A DNA stretch of 64,000 bases from Sphingomonas panacisoli (GCF_007859635.1 NZ_CP042306.1:2604001-2668000), one strand, 5' to 3'; positions 1 through 9,583 are shown, numbered from the stretch's first letter. Program-made: numbers and translations. The notes: generated from the letters alone by a model not told the origin.

Positions 1-670
1 GGGCACGCCGCAGCCGATCACGGTGCGCGACAAGGAATTCGGCGCGATCCGCATCCGCGCGTTCGGCACCTATTCGTTCCGGGTCGAGGACGTCGCGGTG
101 TTCGGCACCAAGATGATGGGCTCGCTCGACCGGCTGACGACGGCCGACCTCGACCAGCAACTGCGCGCCGTAATCAACCAAGCGATCGCGACTGCGCTCG
201 GCGGCAGCGACATCGCGTTCCTCGATCTGGCGGCGAACCAGCAGGCGCTGTCGGAGAAACTGAAGGCATCGGTCGATACCGCCTTCGCCGAATGGGGCCT
301 GTCGTGCCGCACGTTCTTCGTCGAGAGCGTGTCGCTGCCCGACAACGTGCAGGAATATCTCGACAAGGGCAGCCAGGCGCGCGTCGTCGGCAACCTCGAC
401 CAATATGCCAAGTTCCAGGCGGCGGATTCGATCAAGACCGCGGCGGCGAACGAAGGCGGCATGGCCGGGATCGGCGCGACCGCCGCGGCCGGGCTGGCAA
501 TGGGTCAGCAGATGGCGGGCGTGCTCGGCGGCAATACGGGCGGCGGCGGCGGCGCGGCGGCGGTCGATCCGTATGAGCAGATCGAAAAGCTCCACAAACT
601 GGTCACGATCGGCGCGCTCAGCCAGGAAGAGTTCGACGCCAAGAAGGCAGAGCTGCTCGCGAAGATCTAG
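1..670 (+). CDS. SPFH/band-7 domain protein with C-terminal SHOCT domain (5' end outside window)
   Basis: The frame is already open at base 2 (GTPQPITVRDKEFG), so the gene begins upstream of the window and the GTG at 23 is not its start. About 223 residues are visible. The first part resembles the SPFH (stomatin/prohibitin-like) domain of COG4260-type proteins, which assemble on membranes. A Gly/Ala-rich linker (about residues 155-180 of the visible part) leads to a C-terminal SHOCT-type helix pair, EQIEKLHKLVTIGALSQEEF. It is followed after 6 bp by two DUF4178 genes on the same strand, so it is probably the scaffold protein of this cluster. Family assignment is fairly secure; the exact role is inferred. 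Confidence 0.85.
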   Translation, partial: GTPQPITVRDKEFGAIRIRAFGTYSFRVEDVAVFGTKMMGSLDRLTTADLDQQLRAVINQAIATALGGSDIAFLDLAANQQALSEKLKASVDTAFAEWGLSCRTFFVESVSLPDNVQEYLDKGSQARVVGNLDQYAKFQAADSIKTAAANEGGMAGIGATAAAGLAMGQQMAGVLGGNTGGGGGAAAVDPYEQIEKLHKLVTIGALSQEEFDAKKAELLAKI

Positions 671-676
671 GCGACG

Positions 677-1348
677 ATGCTGCGCGCTTCCTGCCCCAAT
701 TGCGGCGCGCCGATCGCGTTCCGGTCGGCCGACCTGCCGGTGAAGGTGTGCGACTATTGCCATAGCGCGGTGTTGCGGACCGGCGGCAATCTGGCGGCGA
801 TGGGCAAGGTCGCCGACGTTCCCGACGACGTCAGCCCGCTCCAGCTCGGCGTCCACGGACGCGTCGGCGCGCGCAGCTTCGACCTGATCGGGCGGGTGCG
901 CTGGCGCTATGACGACGGCGCGTGGAACGAGTGGCTGGCCTATTTCGACGACGGCTCGACCGGCTGGCTGGGCGAATCGATGGGCCGCTATATGCTGCTT
1001 CGCCAGGTCGATCTGTCGCACGTCGTGTCGGATGTCGTGAAGCTGCTCCAATCCGGGTTCACCGTCATGCCGGGCACGCAGGCGATGATCGACAATGTCG
1101 AATATTGGGCGAGCGACGTGAAGAAGGTGTCGTGCGTCGCGAGCGAGGGCGAGCTGCCATTCAACTCGCTCGGCCTGTCGGCGTGGAGCGTCGACCTGAT
1201 GTCCGCCGACGAGCATTGCGCGAGCATCCAGCGCGCCGGGGACGAAGACGTTGAGGTCTATGCCGGGCAATATGTCTCGCTGGCCGACATCGCCGCGACG
1301 GGCTTGCGCGAGTTCGAGGGCTGGCCGATGCCGGCGTATAAAGCGTGA
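677..1348 (+). CDS. DUF4178 protein with N-terminal zinc ribbon
   Basis: A 223-aa protein of unknown biochemical function. A zinc ribbon sits at the N-terminus (CPNC at residues 6-9 and CDYC at 25-28). The rest resembles a DUF4178 domain: a beta-rich stretch with an RVRWRYDDGAWNEW motif and GWLGESMGRY. There is no signal peptide and no membrane segment, so it is cytosolic. It lies 6 bp after the SPFH gene, and its stop overlaps the GTG start of a second, longer DUF4178 protein, so the two are likely made together. It may recruit the ribbon-containing partner to the SPFH or DUF350 membrane proteins; that is inference. Confidence 0.8.
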   Translation: MLRASCPNCGAPIAFRSADLPVKVCDYCHSAVLRTGGNLAAMGKVADVPDDVSPLQLGVHGRVGARSFDLIGRVRWRYDDGAWNEWLAYFDDGSTGWLGESMGRYMLLRQVDLSHVVSDVVKLLQSGFTVMPGTQAMIDNVEYWASDVKKVSCVASEGELPFNSLGLSAWSVDLMSADEHCASIQRAGDEDVEVYAGQYVSLADIAATGLREFEGWPMPAYKA

Positions 1349-2757
1349 CCGACACGCCGCCGCTCGACGCGCCCGCGACGCCGGCGGCACCGCCCGCCCC
1401 GCCGCCATCGACGGTCAAACCGGTCAACTGCCCCAATTGCGGCGGCACCGTCGATATCCGCGTCGCCGGCACGACGGTCAGCGTGATCTGCAGCCATTGC
1501 GGATCGACGCTCGACGCGACTAGCCCCGATCTCCAGGTCATCGCCAAGGCGGATCAGGCGCTCAAGACGCCCGAAATCCCGCTCGGCACGCGCGGCGTCC
1601 TCAAGGGCAAGACCTGGGAAGTCGTCGGCTATCAGGAGCGAACCGACGAAGAGGTCACCTGGGCCGAATATCTGCTGTTCAACCCCTATGAGGGCTACGC
1701 CTTCCTGGTCGACGACGGGCGGCGGTTCAATCTGGGCTTCCTGCTCGACAAATTGCCGACGTCGCATTGGGGACTTGGCCTGTCGGTCGACGGGCTGAAC
1801 GTCTCGCGCTTCGGCGATCCCTATCCGGTCCACACGATTTTCGTCGTCGGCGAATTCTACTGGCGCGTCCAGGTCGGCGAAACGGTCGAGGAGACCGACT
1901 ATGTCACGCCCGGCACGATGCTGGCGTGCGAGGATTACCAGGGCGAACGCACCTGGACGCGACTCGACATGCTCGACTGGGGCGAGGCGGAGGCCGCGTT
2001 CGGCATCGCCCCGCGCCGCAAGGAATACAGCCACCCGGCACCGCACGAACGCTCCCCGTTCAAGGCGCAGTTGTTCGAAGCCTGGGTGATCGGCCTGATC
2101 GCGGCGGTCACGTTGTTCGTCATCTCCGGCATGGCGGGCAGCCAACAGCGTATCGCGACGTCGAGCATCGACGCCGTGCTCGACGGGCCCGAAAAGACCC
2201 TGGTCATCAAGGACGTCGTCCTGCCGCCGGGCCGCAACCGGGTCGAAATCGACGCCGAGGCATCGAGCCTCGACAATAGCTGGGTCGATCTCGATTACTC
2301 GCTGACCGACCAGAAGACCCAGGACAGCATCGACAGTTACGGCACCGCCGAATATTATTCGGGGAGCGACAGCGACGGGCCGTGGACCGAGGGCGATCGG
2401 CGCCCGACGACCGACTTCTCGAGCATCCCCGGCGGCAAATACGATGTCGTCGTCACGGTGTCGGCGCACAAGTGGAACGGCGCGGGGGCGAGTTCGAGTA
2501 CGCCGGTGACCGACACCAGCCTGATGGGCGGCCATGGTTTCGCCGATGGCGGCTGGGGCAGCAGCAGCACCGGCGGCGTGACGGTGCCGGTCACGGTGAC
2601 GGTCGATCGCGGCGGGCTGTTCGGCGGCAATGTCGTGCTCGGGCTGCTGCTGATCCTGATCTGGCCGATCATCGTGCTGTTCCGCCATCTGGGCTTCGAA
2701 AAGCGCCGCAAGGCCGTGCTGTCGAGCGGGAGCGACGACGATGACGATGACGACTGA
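1345..2757 (+). CDS. Zinc-ribbon DUF4178 membrane protein with poly-Asp tail
   Basis: A 470-aa protein starting at a GTG that overlaps the previous stop (GTGA). It has a Pro/Ala-rich N-terminus, then a zinc ribbon (CPNC at 29-32, CSHC at 49-52), then a DUF4178-like domain (about 75-220). One transmembrane helix lies near 246-264 and a second near 430-446, with about 165 residues of predicted periplasmic beta-rich domain between them. The C-terminus is basic (EKRRK) and then ends in seven consecutive aspartates. This is a duplication of the upstream gene's fold plus a membrane module. The acidic tail would face the cytosol and could bind cations such as polyamines, which is speculation from context. 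Confidence 0.8.
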   Translation: MTDTPPLDAPATPAAPPAPPPSTVKPVNCPNCGGTVDIRVAGTTVSVICSHCGSTLDATSPDLQVIAKADQALKTPEIPLGTRGVLKGKTWEVVGYQERTDEEVTWAEYLLFNPYEGYAFLVDDGRRFNLGFLLDKLPTSHWGLGLSVDGLNVSRFGDPYPVHTIFVVGEFYWRVQVGETVEETDYVTPGTMLACEDYQGERTWTRLDMLDWGEAEAAFGIAPRRKEYSHPAPHERSPFKAQLFEAWVIGLIAAVTLFVISGMAGSQQRIATSSIDAVLDGPEKTLVIKDVVLPPGRNRVEIDAEASSLDNSWVDLDYSLTDQKTQDSIDSYGTAEYYSGSDSDGPWTEGDRRPTTDFSSIPGGKYDVVVTVSAHKWNGAGASSSTPVTDTSLMGGHGFADGGWGSSSTGGVTVPVTVTVDRGGLFGGNVVLGLLLILIWPIIVLFRHLGFEKRRKAVLSSGSDDDDDDD

Positions 2758-2769
2758 GGGTTCGGCAAC

Positions 2770-2919
2770 ATGACGCGACACGCCCTGATCTATGGCCTGT
2801 TCTGTCTAGGCGTCGTCGGCCTGTCGGTCTTCGCGATCCGCGACGGCTATTCGCCCTTCGCCAGCGCGGGTGCGCGCGGGCCGATGATGTTCGGCGGCTA
2901 CGGCCCCACCCATAAATAA
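2770..2919 (+). CDS. 49-aa single-pass membrane peptide
   Basis: Short ORF in the 12-bp-spaced gap after the DUF4178 gene, on the same strand. The product starts MTRHALIYGLFCLGVVGLSV, a single hydrophobic helix, and ends in a Gly-rich tail (GPMMFGGYGPTHK). The frame fills the space between two real genes, with 15 bp to the DUF350 start, which supports it being translated. The Shine-Dalgarno region (GAGGGTTCGGCAAC) is acceptable. I do not recognise a family. It is probably an accessory subunit of the membrane complex formed by its neighbours. Confidence 0.6.
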   Translation: MTRHALIYGLFCLGVVGLSVFAIRDGYSPFASAGARGPMMFGGYGPTHK

Positions 2920-2934
2920 ACAAAGGAGGGAAAA

Positions 2935-3144
2935 ATGATCTCCATTCCGATACTCGTCACCACCCTGCTCTACACGTTCATCGGGCTGATCATCCTGCTC
3001 GGCGGGTTCTGGCTGTGGGACAAGATCACGCCGGTCGATATGTGGGGTGAGATCTGTCGCGAAAAGAACGTCGCGCTCGCGATCTTCTGCGGCGCGATCG
3101 CGATTTCGATGGCGCTGATCATCGCTTCCGCCATTCATGGCTGA
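2935..3144 (+). CDS. DUF350 family inner-membrane protein
   Basis: A 69-aa protein with two membrane helices (about residues 5-27 and 45-67) and a short polar loop, matching the DUF350 (YjfL-like) family. It is preceded by a very strong ribosome binding site, AAAGGAGG, 8 bp before the ATG, so it may be made in excess over its neighbours. The family's biochemical role is not established. As I recall it, DUF350 genes recur beside polyamine-type synthases and SPFH or DUF4178 genes, and the context here is consistent with that. It closes the first part of the cluster; a hairpin repeat follows. Confidence 0.8.
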   Translation: MISIPILVTTLLYTFIGLIILLGGFWLWDKITPVDMWGEICREKNVALAIFCGAIAISMALIIASAIHG

Positions 3145-3184
3145 TCAGTTCGGTTTGCTTCTAACGGGATCGGACAAAGTACAA

Positions 3185-3277
3185 CGTCACCCCGGCCTTG
3201 TGCCGGGGTCCGCCGCGCCACACTGGAATTCAGCCGTGGTTGCACGGCGGATGCCGGGACCAGCCCGGCATGACGGG
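3185..3277. repeat. REP-like pair of GC-rich hairpins
   Basis: Two hairpin-forming units in opposite orientation. The first, at 3185-3211, starts CGTCACCCCGGC and folds on itself (CCCCGGC / GCCGGGG). The second, at 3252-3270, pairs TGCCGGG with CCCGGCA and is followed by TGACGGG. The outer edges are imperfect inverted copies (CGTCA-type ends). The same core, CGTC-CCCCGGC, appears at 62177-62252. This looks like a dispersed intergenic repeat (REP/BIME type). It lies between the DUF350 and synthase genes and could reduce read-through between them. Confidence 0.7.
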
Positions 3278-3285
3278 TAGAGTAT

Positions 3286-4824
3286 ATGGCTGGGGCGAAT
3301 CCGAATAAACTAGATAGCCGTCCCACGCGGATTGGCGGTTTGCTGCTCGTCTCGGCGTTCGTCGTTGCGACCTGCGGCCTGATCTACGAATTGCTCGCGG
3401 GAACGCTGGCCAGCTATCTGCTCGGCGACAGCGTCACCCAATTCTCGACGATCATCGGCACGTATCTGTTCGCGATGGGCGTCGGCTCGTGGTGTTCGCG
3501 TTATGTGAAGAAAGGCGAACTCGCGATCTTCGTGCGGGTCGAGGTGCTGATCGCCGCGATCGGCGGGTCGTCGGCAGCTCTGCTGTTCCTCATCTTCGAT
3601 CGCGTACAGGATTTCCGGTTGCCGCTCTACGGCCTGGTGTTCGCGATCGGAGGGCTGGTCGGGCTCGAAATCCCGCTGCTGATGCGCATCCTGAAGGACC
3701 GTCTGGAGTTCGGCGATCTGGTCTCGAAGGTGCTGACCTTCGACTATATCGGCGCGCTCGCGGCATCGTTGCTGTTCCCGTTGTTGCTGGTGCCTCACCT
3801 CGGCCTGATCCGCACCGGGTTCGTGTTCGGCCTCGCCAACGTCGCGGTGGCCATCGCGGTGATCGTCGCACTGCCCGAGCGGCGGCGGCTGACGGTCGAA
3901 CTCGCCGTCGCGATCATCGTCGCGGTCGTCCTGATCGCCGGCTTCTTCGCGTCCGAGCGGATCGAACGCACCGCGGAGGTGGCGGCCTATGGCGACCCCA
4001 TCATCTATGCCGACGCGACGCCGTATCAGCGCATCGTCATCACCAAACGCGGCGGCGATCTACGGTTGTTCCTCAACGGCAACCTCCAATTCTCGTCGCG
4101 CGACGAATATCGCTATCACGAGGCGCTGGTGCATCCGGTGCTGAGCCGCGCGAACAATCCGCGCGACATACTCGTGCTCGGCGGCGGCGACGGGCTCGCG
4201 GTGCGCGAAATCCTCAAATATCCCAGCGTGCGGTCGGTGACTTTGGTCGATCTCGACCCGGCGATGACGCAGTTGTTTTCGAAGAGCGCAATGCTGCTGA
4301 CGCTCAACAAAGGGTCGCTGCTGTCGCCCAAGGTCCGGGTCGTCACCGCCGACGCGTTCAGCTGGCTGCGCGACAATCGACGCGGCTTCGACGCCGTGCT
4401 GGTCGATTTCCCCGACCCGACCAATTTCGCGATCGGCAAGCTCTACACCGTCAGCTTCTACCGCGAACTCGCCCGCGCATTGAATCCCGGTGCGGTGATG
4501 AGCGTGCAAAGCACCTCGCCGCTCGTCGCGCCCAACGCCTATTGGACCGTATCGACCACACTGGAGGCCGCAGGACTGACGACGCGCGGCTATCACGTGT
4601 ACGTTCCGAGCTTCGGGGAGTGGGGCTTCGTGCTCGCGTCGAACCGACCGATCGGCAAGCCCGGGCCGCTGCCCGCGGGGCTCAAGTTCCTGACGCCCAA
4701 CGCCGACGGCCTCGCCTTCTTCTTCCCGCCCGACATGGCGCGCCGGCCGACCCCGGTGAACCGGCTCGACAACCAGGCTTTGGTCCGCGAGTTCGAGGCC
4801 GAGTGGGCGGTCTACGAAAGCTGA
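3286..4824 (+). CDS. Membrane-anchored spermidine synthase-like aminopropyltransferase
   Basis: A 512-aa fusion. The N-terminal half (about residues 18-225) has six or more hydrophobic helices; the C-terminal half is a spermidine synthase-type Rossmann methyltransferase-fold domain. Motifs: LVLGGGDGLAVREI for nucleoside binding, then TLVDLDP, and DAVLVDFPDPTNF, the counterpart of the catalytic Asp region of SpeE. Known SpeE enzymes move an aminopropyl group from decarboxylated S-adenosylmethionine to a diamine; the gene for making that donor (speD) lies two genes downstream. The enzyme domain is probably on the cytosolic face. The true substrate is unknown. The start codon has only a weak ribosome binding site. 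Confidence 0.85.
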   Translation: MAGANPNKLDSRPTRIGGLLLVSAFVVATCGLIYELLAGTLASYLLGDSVTQFSTIIGTYLFAMGVGSWCSRYVKKGELAIFVRVEVLIAAIGGSSAALLFLIFDRVQDFRLPLYGLVFAIGGLVGLEIPLLMRILKDRLEFGDLVSKVLTFDYIGALAASLLFPLLLVPHLGLIRTGFVFGLANVAVAIAVIVALPERRRLTVELAVAIIVAVVLIAGFFASERIERTAEVAAYGDPIIYADATPYQRIVITKRGGDLRLFLNGNLQFSSRDEYRYHEALVHPVLSRANNPRDILVLGGGDGLAVREILKYPSVRSVTLVDLDPAMTQLFSKSAMLLTLNKGSLLSPKVRVVTADAFSWLRDNRRGFDAVLVDFPDPTNFAIGKLYTVSFYRELARALNPGAVMSVQSTSPLVAPNAYWTVSTTLEAAGLTTRGYHVYVPSFGEWGFVLASNRPIGKPGPLPAGLKFLTPNADGLAFFFPPDMARRPTPVNRLDNQALVREFEAEWAVYES

Positions 4825-4825
4825 C

Positions 4826-6445
4826 ATGGCCGTTTCGCGCCGGACCTTGATCGCCGGATCGGTCGCCGGCGCCGCCGCGATCGGCGCGGGCGCGGTGGCG
4901 CTGATGCCGGGCGACGAGACGATCCCCGGCACGCTCGGCGGCGCTGATTTCACGCGCGGCCACAAGCTGCGCGGCGGCACGTTTCCGCCGGCTGAGACGA
5001 TCGAAAAAAACCGCATCGCGATCGTCGGCGGCGGCGTCGCGGGGCTGTCGGCGGCGTGGGCGCTCGCCGATGCGGGGATCGGCGACTTCCGCCTGTTCGA
5101 GCTCGAGGACCGCACCGGCGGCAATGCGCGGTCGGGGAAGAATGCGGTGTCCGCTTACCCGCTCGGCGCACATTACCTGCCGTTGCCGAACGCGGAGGCG
5201 AAGGGCGTCATCCGTCTGCTCGAACAGCTCAGCATATTGACCGGATGGCAGGACGGCAAGCCGATCTACGATCCCTATCAGATCGTCGCCGACCCCGACG
5301 AACGCTTGCTCTATCTCGGCAAATGGCAGGACGGGCTCGTCCCGCAAAAAGGCCTGACCGCGAAAGACGCAGCCGACCTCAAGGCGTTCTTCGCGGCGAT
5401 GAAGGCCTATAGCGACCGCCGCGACGCGAGCGGCAAGCCGGCCTTCGCGATCCCGATGGAACTGAGTTCCCGCGACCCCGACCTGCTCGCGCTCGACACG
5501 GTCAGCTTCACGCACTGGCTCGACCAGCAACACTGGACCTCGCCGATCCTGCGCGGGCATGTCCGATACGCCTGCCGCGACGATTACGGAACGGAGCCCG
5601 ACCAGGTTTCGGCCTGGGCCGGCATCCACTATTTCGCCAGCCGCCGCGGCCATGCCGCCAACGCCGATCCCGACGCCGTGCTGACCTGGCCCGAGGGTAA
5701 CGGCCATCTGGTGGGGCGGATGGCGGCACGGCTGAAGGCCAACCTGACCTGCGGCCGGATCGTCCACCGCGTCACGCCGAGCGGAACCGGCGTGCGGATC
5801 GATTGCCTCGACGTCGCCACGGGCAAGGGCGTCGCGATCGAGGCCGAGGCGGCGATCCTGGCGACCCCACACTTCGTGACCGCGCGGATCGTGCCGGGCG
5901 GTATGGACACGACCGGGTTCGACTATGCGCCGTGGGTCGTGGCGGCGGTAACGGTCGACCGGCCACCCGCCGGCCCGGGCTTCGAGCGCGCGTGGGACAA
6001 CGTGTCGTGGACCAGTCGCTCGCTCGGCTATGTCGTCGATACGCACCAGGCGCTCGATCGCGTGCCGCAGGCGACCGTGCTCAGCTGGTATCTGCCGCTG
6101 TCCGACATGTCGCCCGCCGACGCGCGTCGGGAAATGCTAAAGCAGCCGCTTGAGTATTGGCAGGACATGATCCGCGACGATTTGCTGCAGACCAACCCCG
6201 ACCTGAAGGGTGCGATCCGGCGGATCGACGTCTGGCGCTGGGGGCATGCGATGATCCGTCCGACCCCCGGCTTCTTCTGGAGCGGCGCACGCGAAGCCGC
6301 CGCCAAGCCGCAGCCGCCGTTATTCTATGCGCACTCCGATCTCAGCGGGCTCTCGCTGTTCGAGGAGGCGCACTACCGCGGCACCCGCGCGGCGGAAGAT
6401 GCGATGACGCATCTCGCTATTCCGCATTCGTCCGCGCTGGCCTAG
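4826..6445 (+). CDS. Tat-exported FAD-dependent amine oxidase-like protein
   Basis: A 539-aa flavoprotein beginning 1 bp after the upstream stop. The N-terminus MAVSRRTLIAGSVAGAAA is a twin-arginine signal, so the folded, FAD-loaded protein should be exported. The dinucleotide-binding motif VGGGVAGLSAAWALADAG lies near residues 67-84, followed by the ELEDRTGGNARSG stretch typical of amine oxidases. Near the C-terminus is an FAD-contact region (HSDLSGLSLFEEAHYRG). Given the polyamine synthase upstream and SpeD downstream, a polyamine or aminopropylated product is a reasonable substrate, but a general NAD(P)/FAD oxidoreductase cannot be excluded. Confidence 0.8.
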   Translation: MAVSRRTLIAGSVAGAAAIGAGAVALMPGDETIPGTLGGADFTRGHKLRGGTFPPAETIEKNRIAIVGGGVAGLSAAWALADAGIGDFRLFELEDRTGGNARSGKNAVSAYPLGAHYLPLPNAEAKGVIRLLEQLSILTGWQDGKPIYDPYQIVADPDERLLYLGKWQDGLVPQKGLTAKDAADLKAFFAAMKAYSDRRDASGKPAFAIPMELSSRDPDLLALDTVSFTHWLDQQHWTSPILRGHVRYACRDDYGTEPDQVSAWAGIHYFASRRGHAANADPDAVLTWPEGNGHLVGRMAARLKANLTCGRIVHRVTPSGTGVRIDCLDVATGKGVAIEAEAAILATPHFVTARIVPGGMDTTGFDYAPWVVAAVTVDRPPAGPGFERAWDNVSWTSRSLGYVVDTHQALDRVPQATVLSWYLPLSDMSPADARREMLKQPLEYWQDMIRDDLLQTNPDLKGAIRRIDVWRWGHAMIRPTPGFFWSGAREAAAKPQPPLFYAHSDLSGLSLFEEAHYRGTRAAEDAMTHLAIPHSSALA

Positions 6446-6453
6446 GAAGCGTC

Positions 6454-6819
6454 GTGGATTTCACGGGCACCCACCTCCTCGCCGATTTGTTCGAGTGCGA
6501 CCACCTCGCCGACGAAGCACGGATCGAAGCCGCGCTGCGGGCGAGCGTCGTCGCGTCGGGCGCGACGTTGCTCGCGCTCCACGTCCACGGCTTCGGCACC
6601 GATCAGGGTGTCACCGGTGTCGCGCTGCTCGCCGAATCGCACATCTCGATCCACAGCTGGCCGGAGCGCGGCTACGCGGCGGTCGACATGTTCCTGTGCG
6701 GGCAGAAGCACGATCTCGACGCCGGGCTGCGCGCGTTGTCGACCGCGCTGAACGCGCGCCGCGTCGAGGAGCGACGATTTGCGCGCGGCTTCGGCGTGGT
6801 GCCACCCATCGCGGTGTGA
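6454..6819 (+). CDS. speD: S-adenosylmethionine decarboxylase proenzyme (class 1B)
   Basis: A 121-aa proenzyme. The start is the GTG at 6454, preceded by AGGAAG; the frame is open further upstream but overlaps the oxidase gene. The motif LLAESHISIHSWPE contains the self-cleavage site between Glu61 and Ser62, which becomes the pyruvoyl group. His67 and Cys82 (in FLCGQKHD) match the catalytic residues of the bacterial class 1B family, whose length is about 120-130 aa. The reaction gives decarboxylated S-adenosylmethionine, the aminopropyl donor. It is the last gene of the cluster, 8 bp from the convergent kinase gene. Confidence 0.92.
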   Translation: MDFTGTHLLADLFECDHLADEARIEAALRASVVASGATLLALHVHGFGTDQGVTGVALLAESHISIHSWPERGYAAVDMFLCGQKHDLDAGLRALSTALNARRVEERRFARGFGVVPPIAV

Positions 6820-6827
6820 ACCGCGCG

Positions 6828-8136
6828 TCATCCCAGATACAGCCGGAACTCCGCCCCGCCGCCCGGCGCCTCCGCGACGTCGATCGTCCAGCCGTGCGCG
6901 ATGACGATCTGGCGGACCAGGTTGAGCCCGACGCCGGTGCCCTGTGCGCGGGTCGTGTAGAACGGCAGGAAGATGTCGCGGCGCTGCGGCTCCGGAATGC
7001 CGTTCCCCGAATCAGCGAGGGTCAGGCGCTTCGCAACGCCGTTATCGCCAGCCACCGTCAGCGTAATCTGTGAACCCCGCCCGGCCTCGCGCGTTGCCTG
7101 CGCCGCGTTGCGGAGTAGGTTGATGACCGCCTGCGCGAGCAGATCGGGATCGGCATCGATCACCAGATCGGGCGTGACCGTGATGTCCAGTTGCAAATCG
7201 GGCCAGTCGGCGGCGAACAAGCGGTCGAGATCGCGCAGGAACGGCTCGGCCTGAAACTGCTTCAGCCGCACGTCTGGTACGTTGGCGACGGTGCGATACG
7301 ATCGAATGAAATGCTCCAGCCCCTCGGCGCGACGCGCGAGCGTGCCGACGGCGGTGCGCGCCAGATCGAGGTCCGGCGGATCGTCGTCGAGCACTGCGGC
7401 TGCCGACGACGCCAGCGACGTCACGGGGGTCAGCGAATTGAGGATCTCGTGCGTCAGGACGCGGACCAGATCGGTCTGCGTCGCCATTTCGATCGCGTCG
7501 AGCGTGCCCTGGACCGGCTCGACCGTGACCGCGCGACTGGTGAGGCCCAGCCGCTCCAGGCTGGCGCTGCGAACGATCGCGCGTTGCGGCCCGGTCGAGG
7601 AGCGGAGCAGTAGGAGTTCGGCGGATCGCTCGCCATCTTCGGCCAATCGCGCGGCAAAAGTCTCGCCATAAACCGCGAAGTCGGCCGGACGCGTGCCGCC
7701 ATGCCCGGCGAACAACCGCCGCGCCGCCTTATTGGCGAGTTGCACCGCGCCGCGATGATCGATCGTCAGCAGCGCCACGGGCATGTCATCGACGAGCGTT
7801 TCGAGAAAACGCTGCTCGTCGGCGGCGCGGTCGCGTTGCGCTTGGAGTCGCCGCATCGCTTCGTCGAGCGACTGGCCGAGGGCCGCGAACCCGACCCCGC
7901 CGCGGCGATCGAAGCGCGTCGCGAAATCGCCGAAATGCAATGCCTCGACGAAGCGGCCGACCGTGCGGTTGGTGCGATCGACATGGCGTGCGACGCCGTA
8001 CCCCGCGCCGATCACCAGCGCCACGGCGACGATCCGCGCCGCCGCCAGATCGGGCGTCGCAATGGCAAAGGCCAGCGCGACCAAGGTCGCCAATAACGCC
8101 GCAATCCAGCCGATCAGAACCAGCGTGAAACGACCG

Positions 8137-8147
<11 letters not shown>
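6828..8147 (-). CDS. NtrY-like sensor histidine kinase
   Basis: A membrane sensor kinase of about 439 aa. Two helices lie near the N-terminus (LVLIGWIAALLATLVALA and RIVAVALVIGAGYG) with almost no periplasmic loop, followed by a HAMP/PAS-like region. The kinase core has H-box VLTHEILNSLTPV, N-box NLLRNAAQAT, G1 DSGNGIP and G2 GTGVGLNLV. The ATG at 8147 is preferred to one at 8177, because it gives an 11-bp rather than 41-bp overlap with the response regulator gene upstream. It should phosphorylate that regulator. With so small an outer loop it probably senses a membrane or cytosolic cue. Confidence 0.9.
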
Positions 8148-9501
<1,354 letters not shown>

Positions 9502-9522
9502 CGCCCGCTTTCGTACAATCAC

Positions 9523-9538
9523 TGTGCGAAATCGGACA
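9523..9538. promoter_or_regulatory. Putative activator site 1 (TGTGCG-N4-CGGACA)
   Basis: A 16-bp near-palindrome, TGTGCGAAATCGGACA, differing at one position from the TGTCCG-CGGACA form seen twice at 9787-9822. It is centred about 80 bp upstream of the predicted start of the rightward sigma-54 transcript, a usual position for an enhancer site. It also covers the start region of the leftward transcript, so binding there could repress the regulator's own gene. The assignment to the adjacent regulator is inference from position and symmetry. Confidence 0.6.
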
Positions 9539-9554
9539 ATCAAAATCCGTGCCA
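9539..9554 (-). promoter_or_regulatory. Putative leftward sigma-54 promoter for the regulator/kinase genes
   Basis: On the minus strand this reads TGGCACGGATTTTGAT. It has the -24 GG and the correct 12-bp spacing to the -12 element, which is TTGA instead of the preferred TTGC. Transcription would start near 9529, giving a leader of about 28 bases to the start at 9501. The missing -12 C makes it a weaker match than the rightward promoter. Confidence 0.45.
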
Positions 9555-9583
9555 GTGGCGGCTAGCCTCGTTGCGCGGGCGGT

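Noticed and set aside
3185..3277. The hairpin pair considered as a CRISPR repeat or riboswitch
   Set aside because: There are only two units, in inverted rather than direct orientation, without regular spacers; no aptamer-like core was seen.
6157..6453. Upstream extension of the speD frame
   Set aside because: The first 99 codons overlap the amine oxidase gene and look unselected; the enzyme family begins at about the GTG at 6454.
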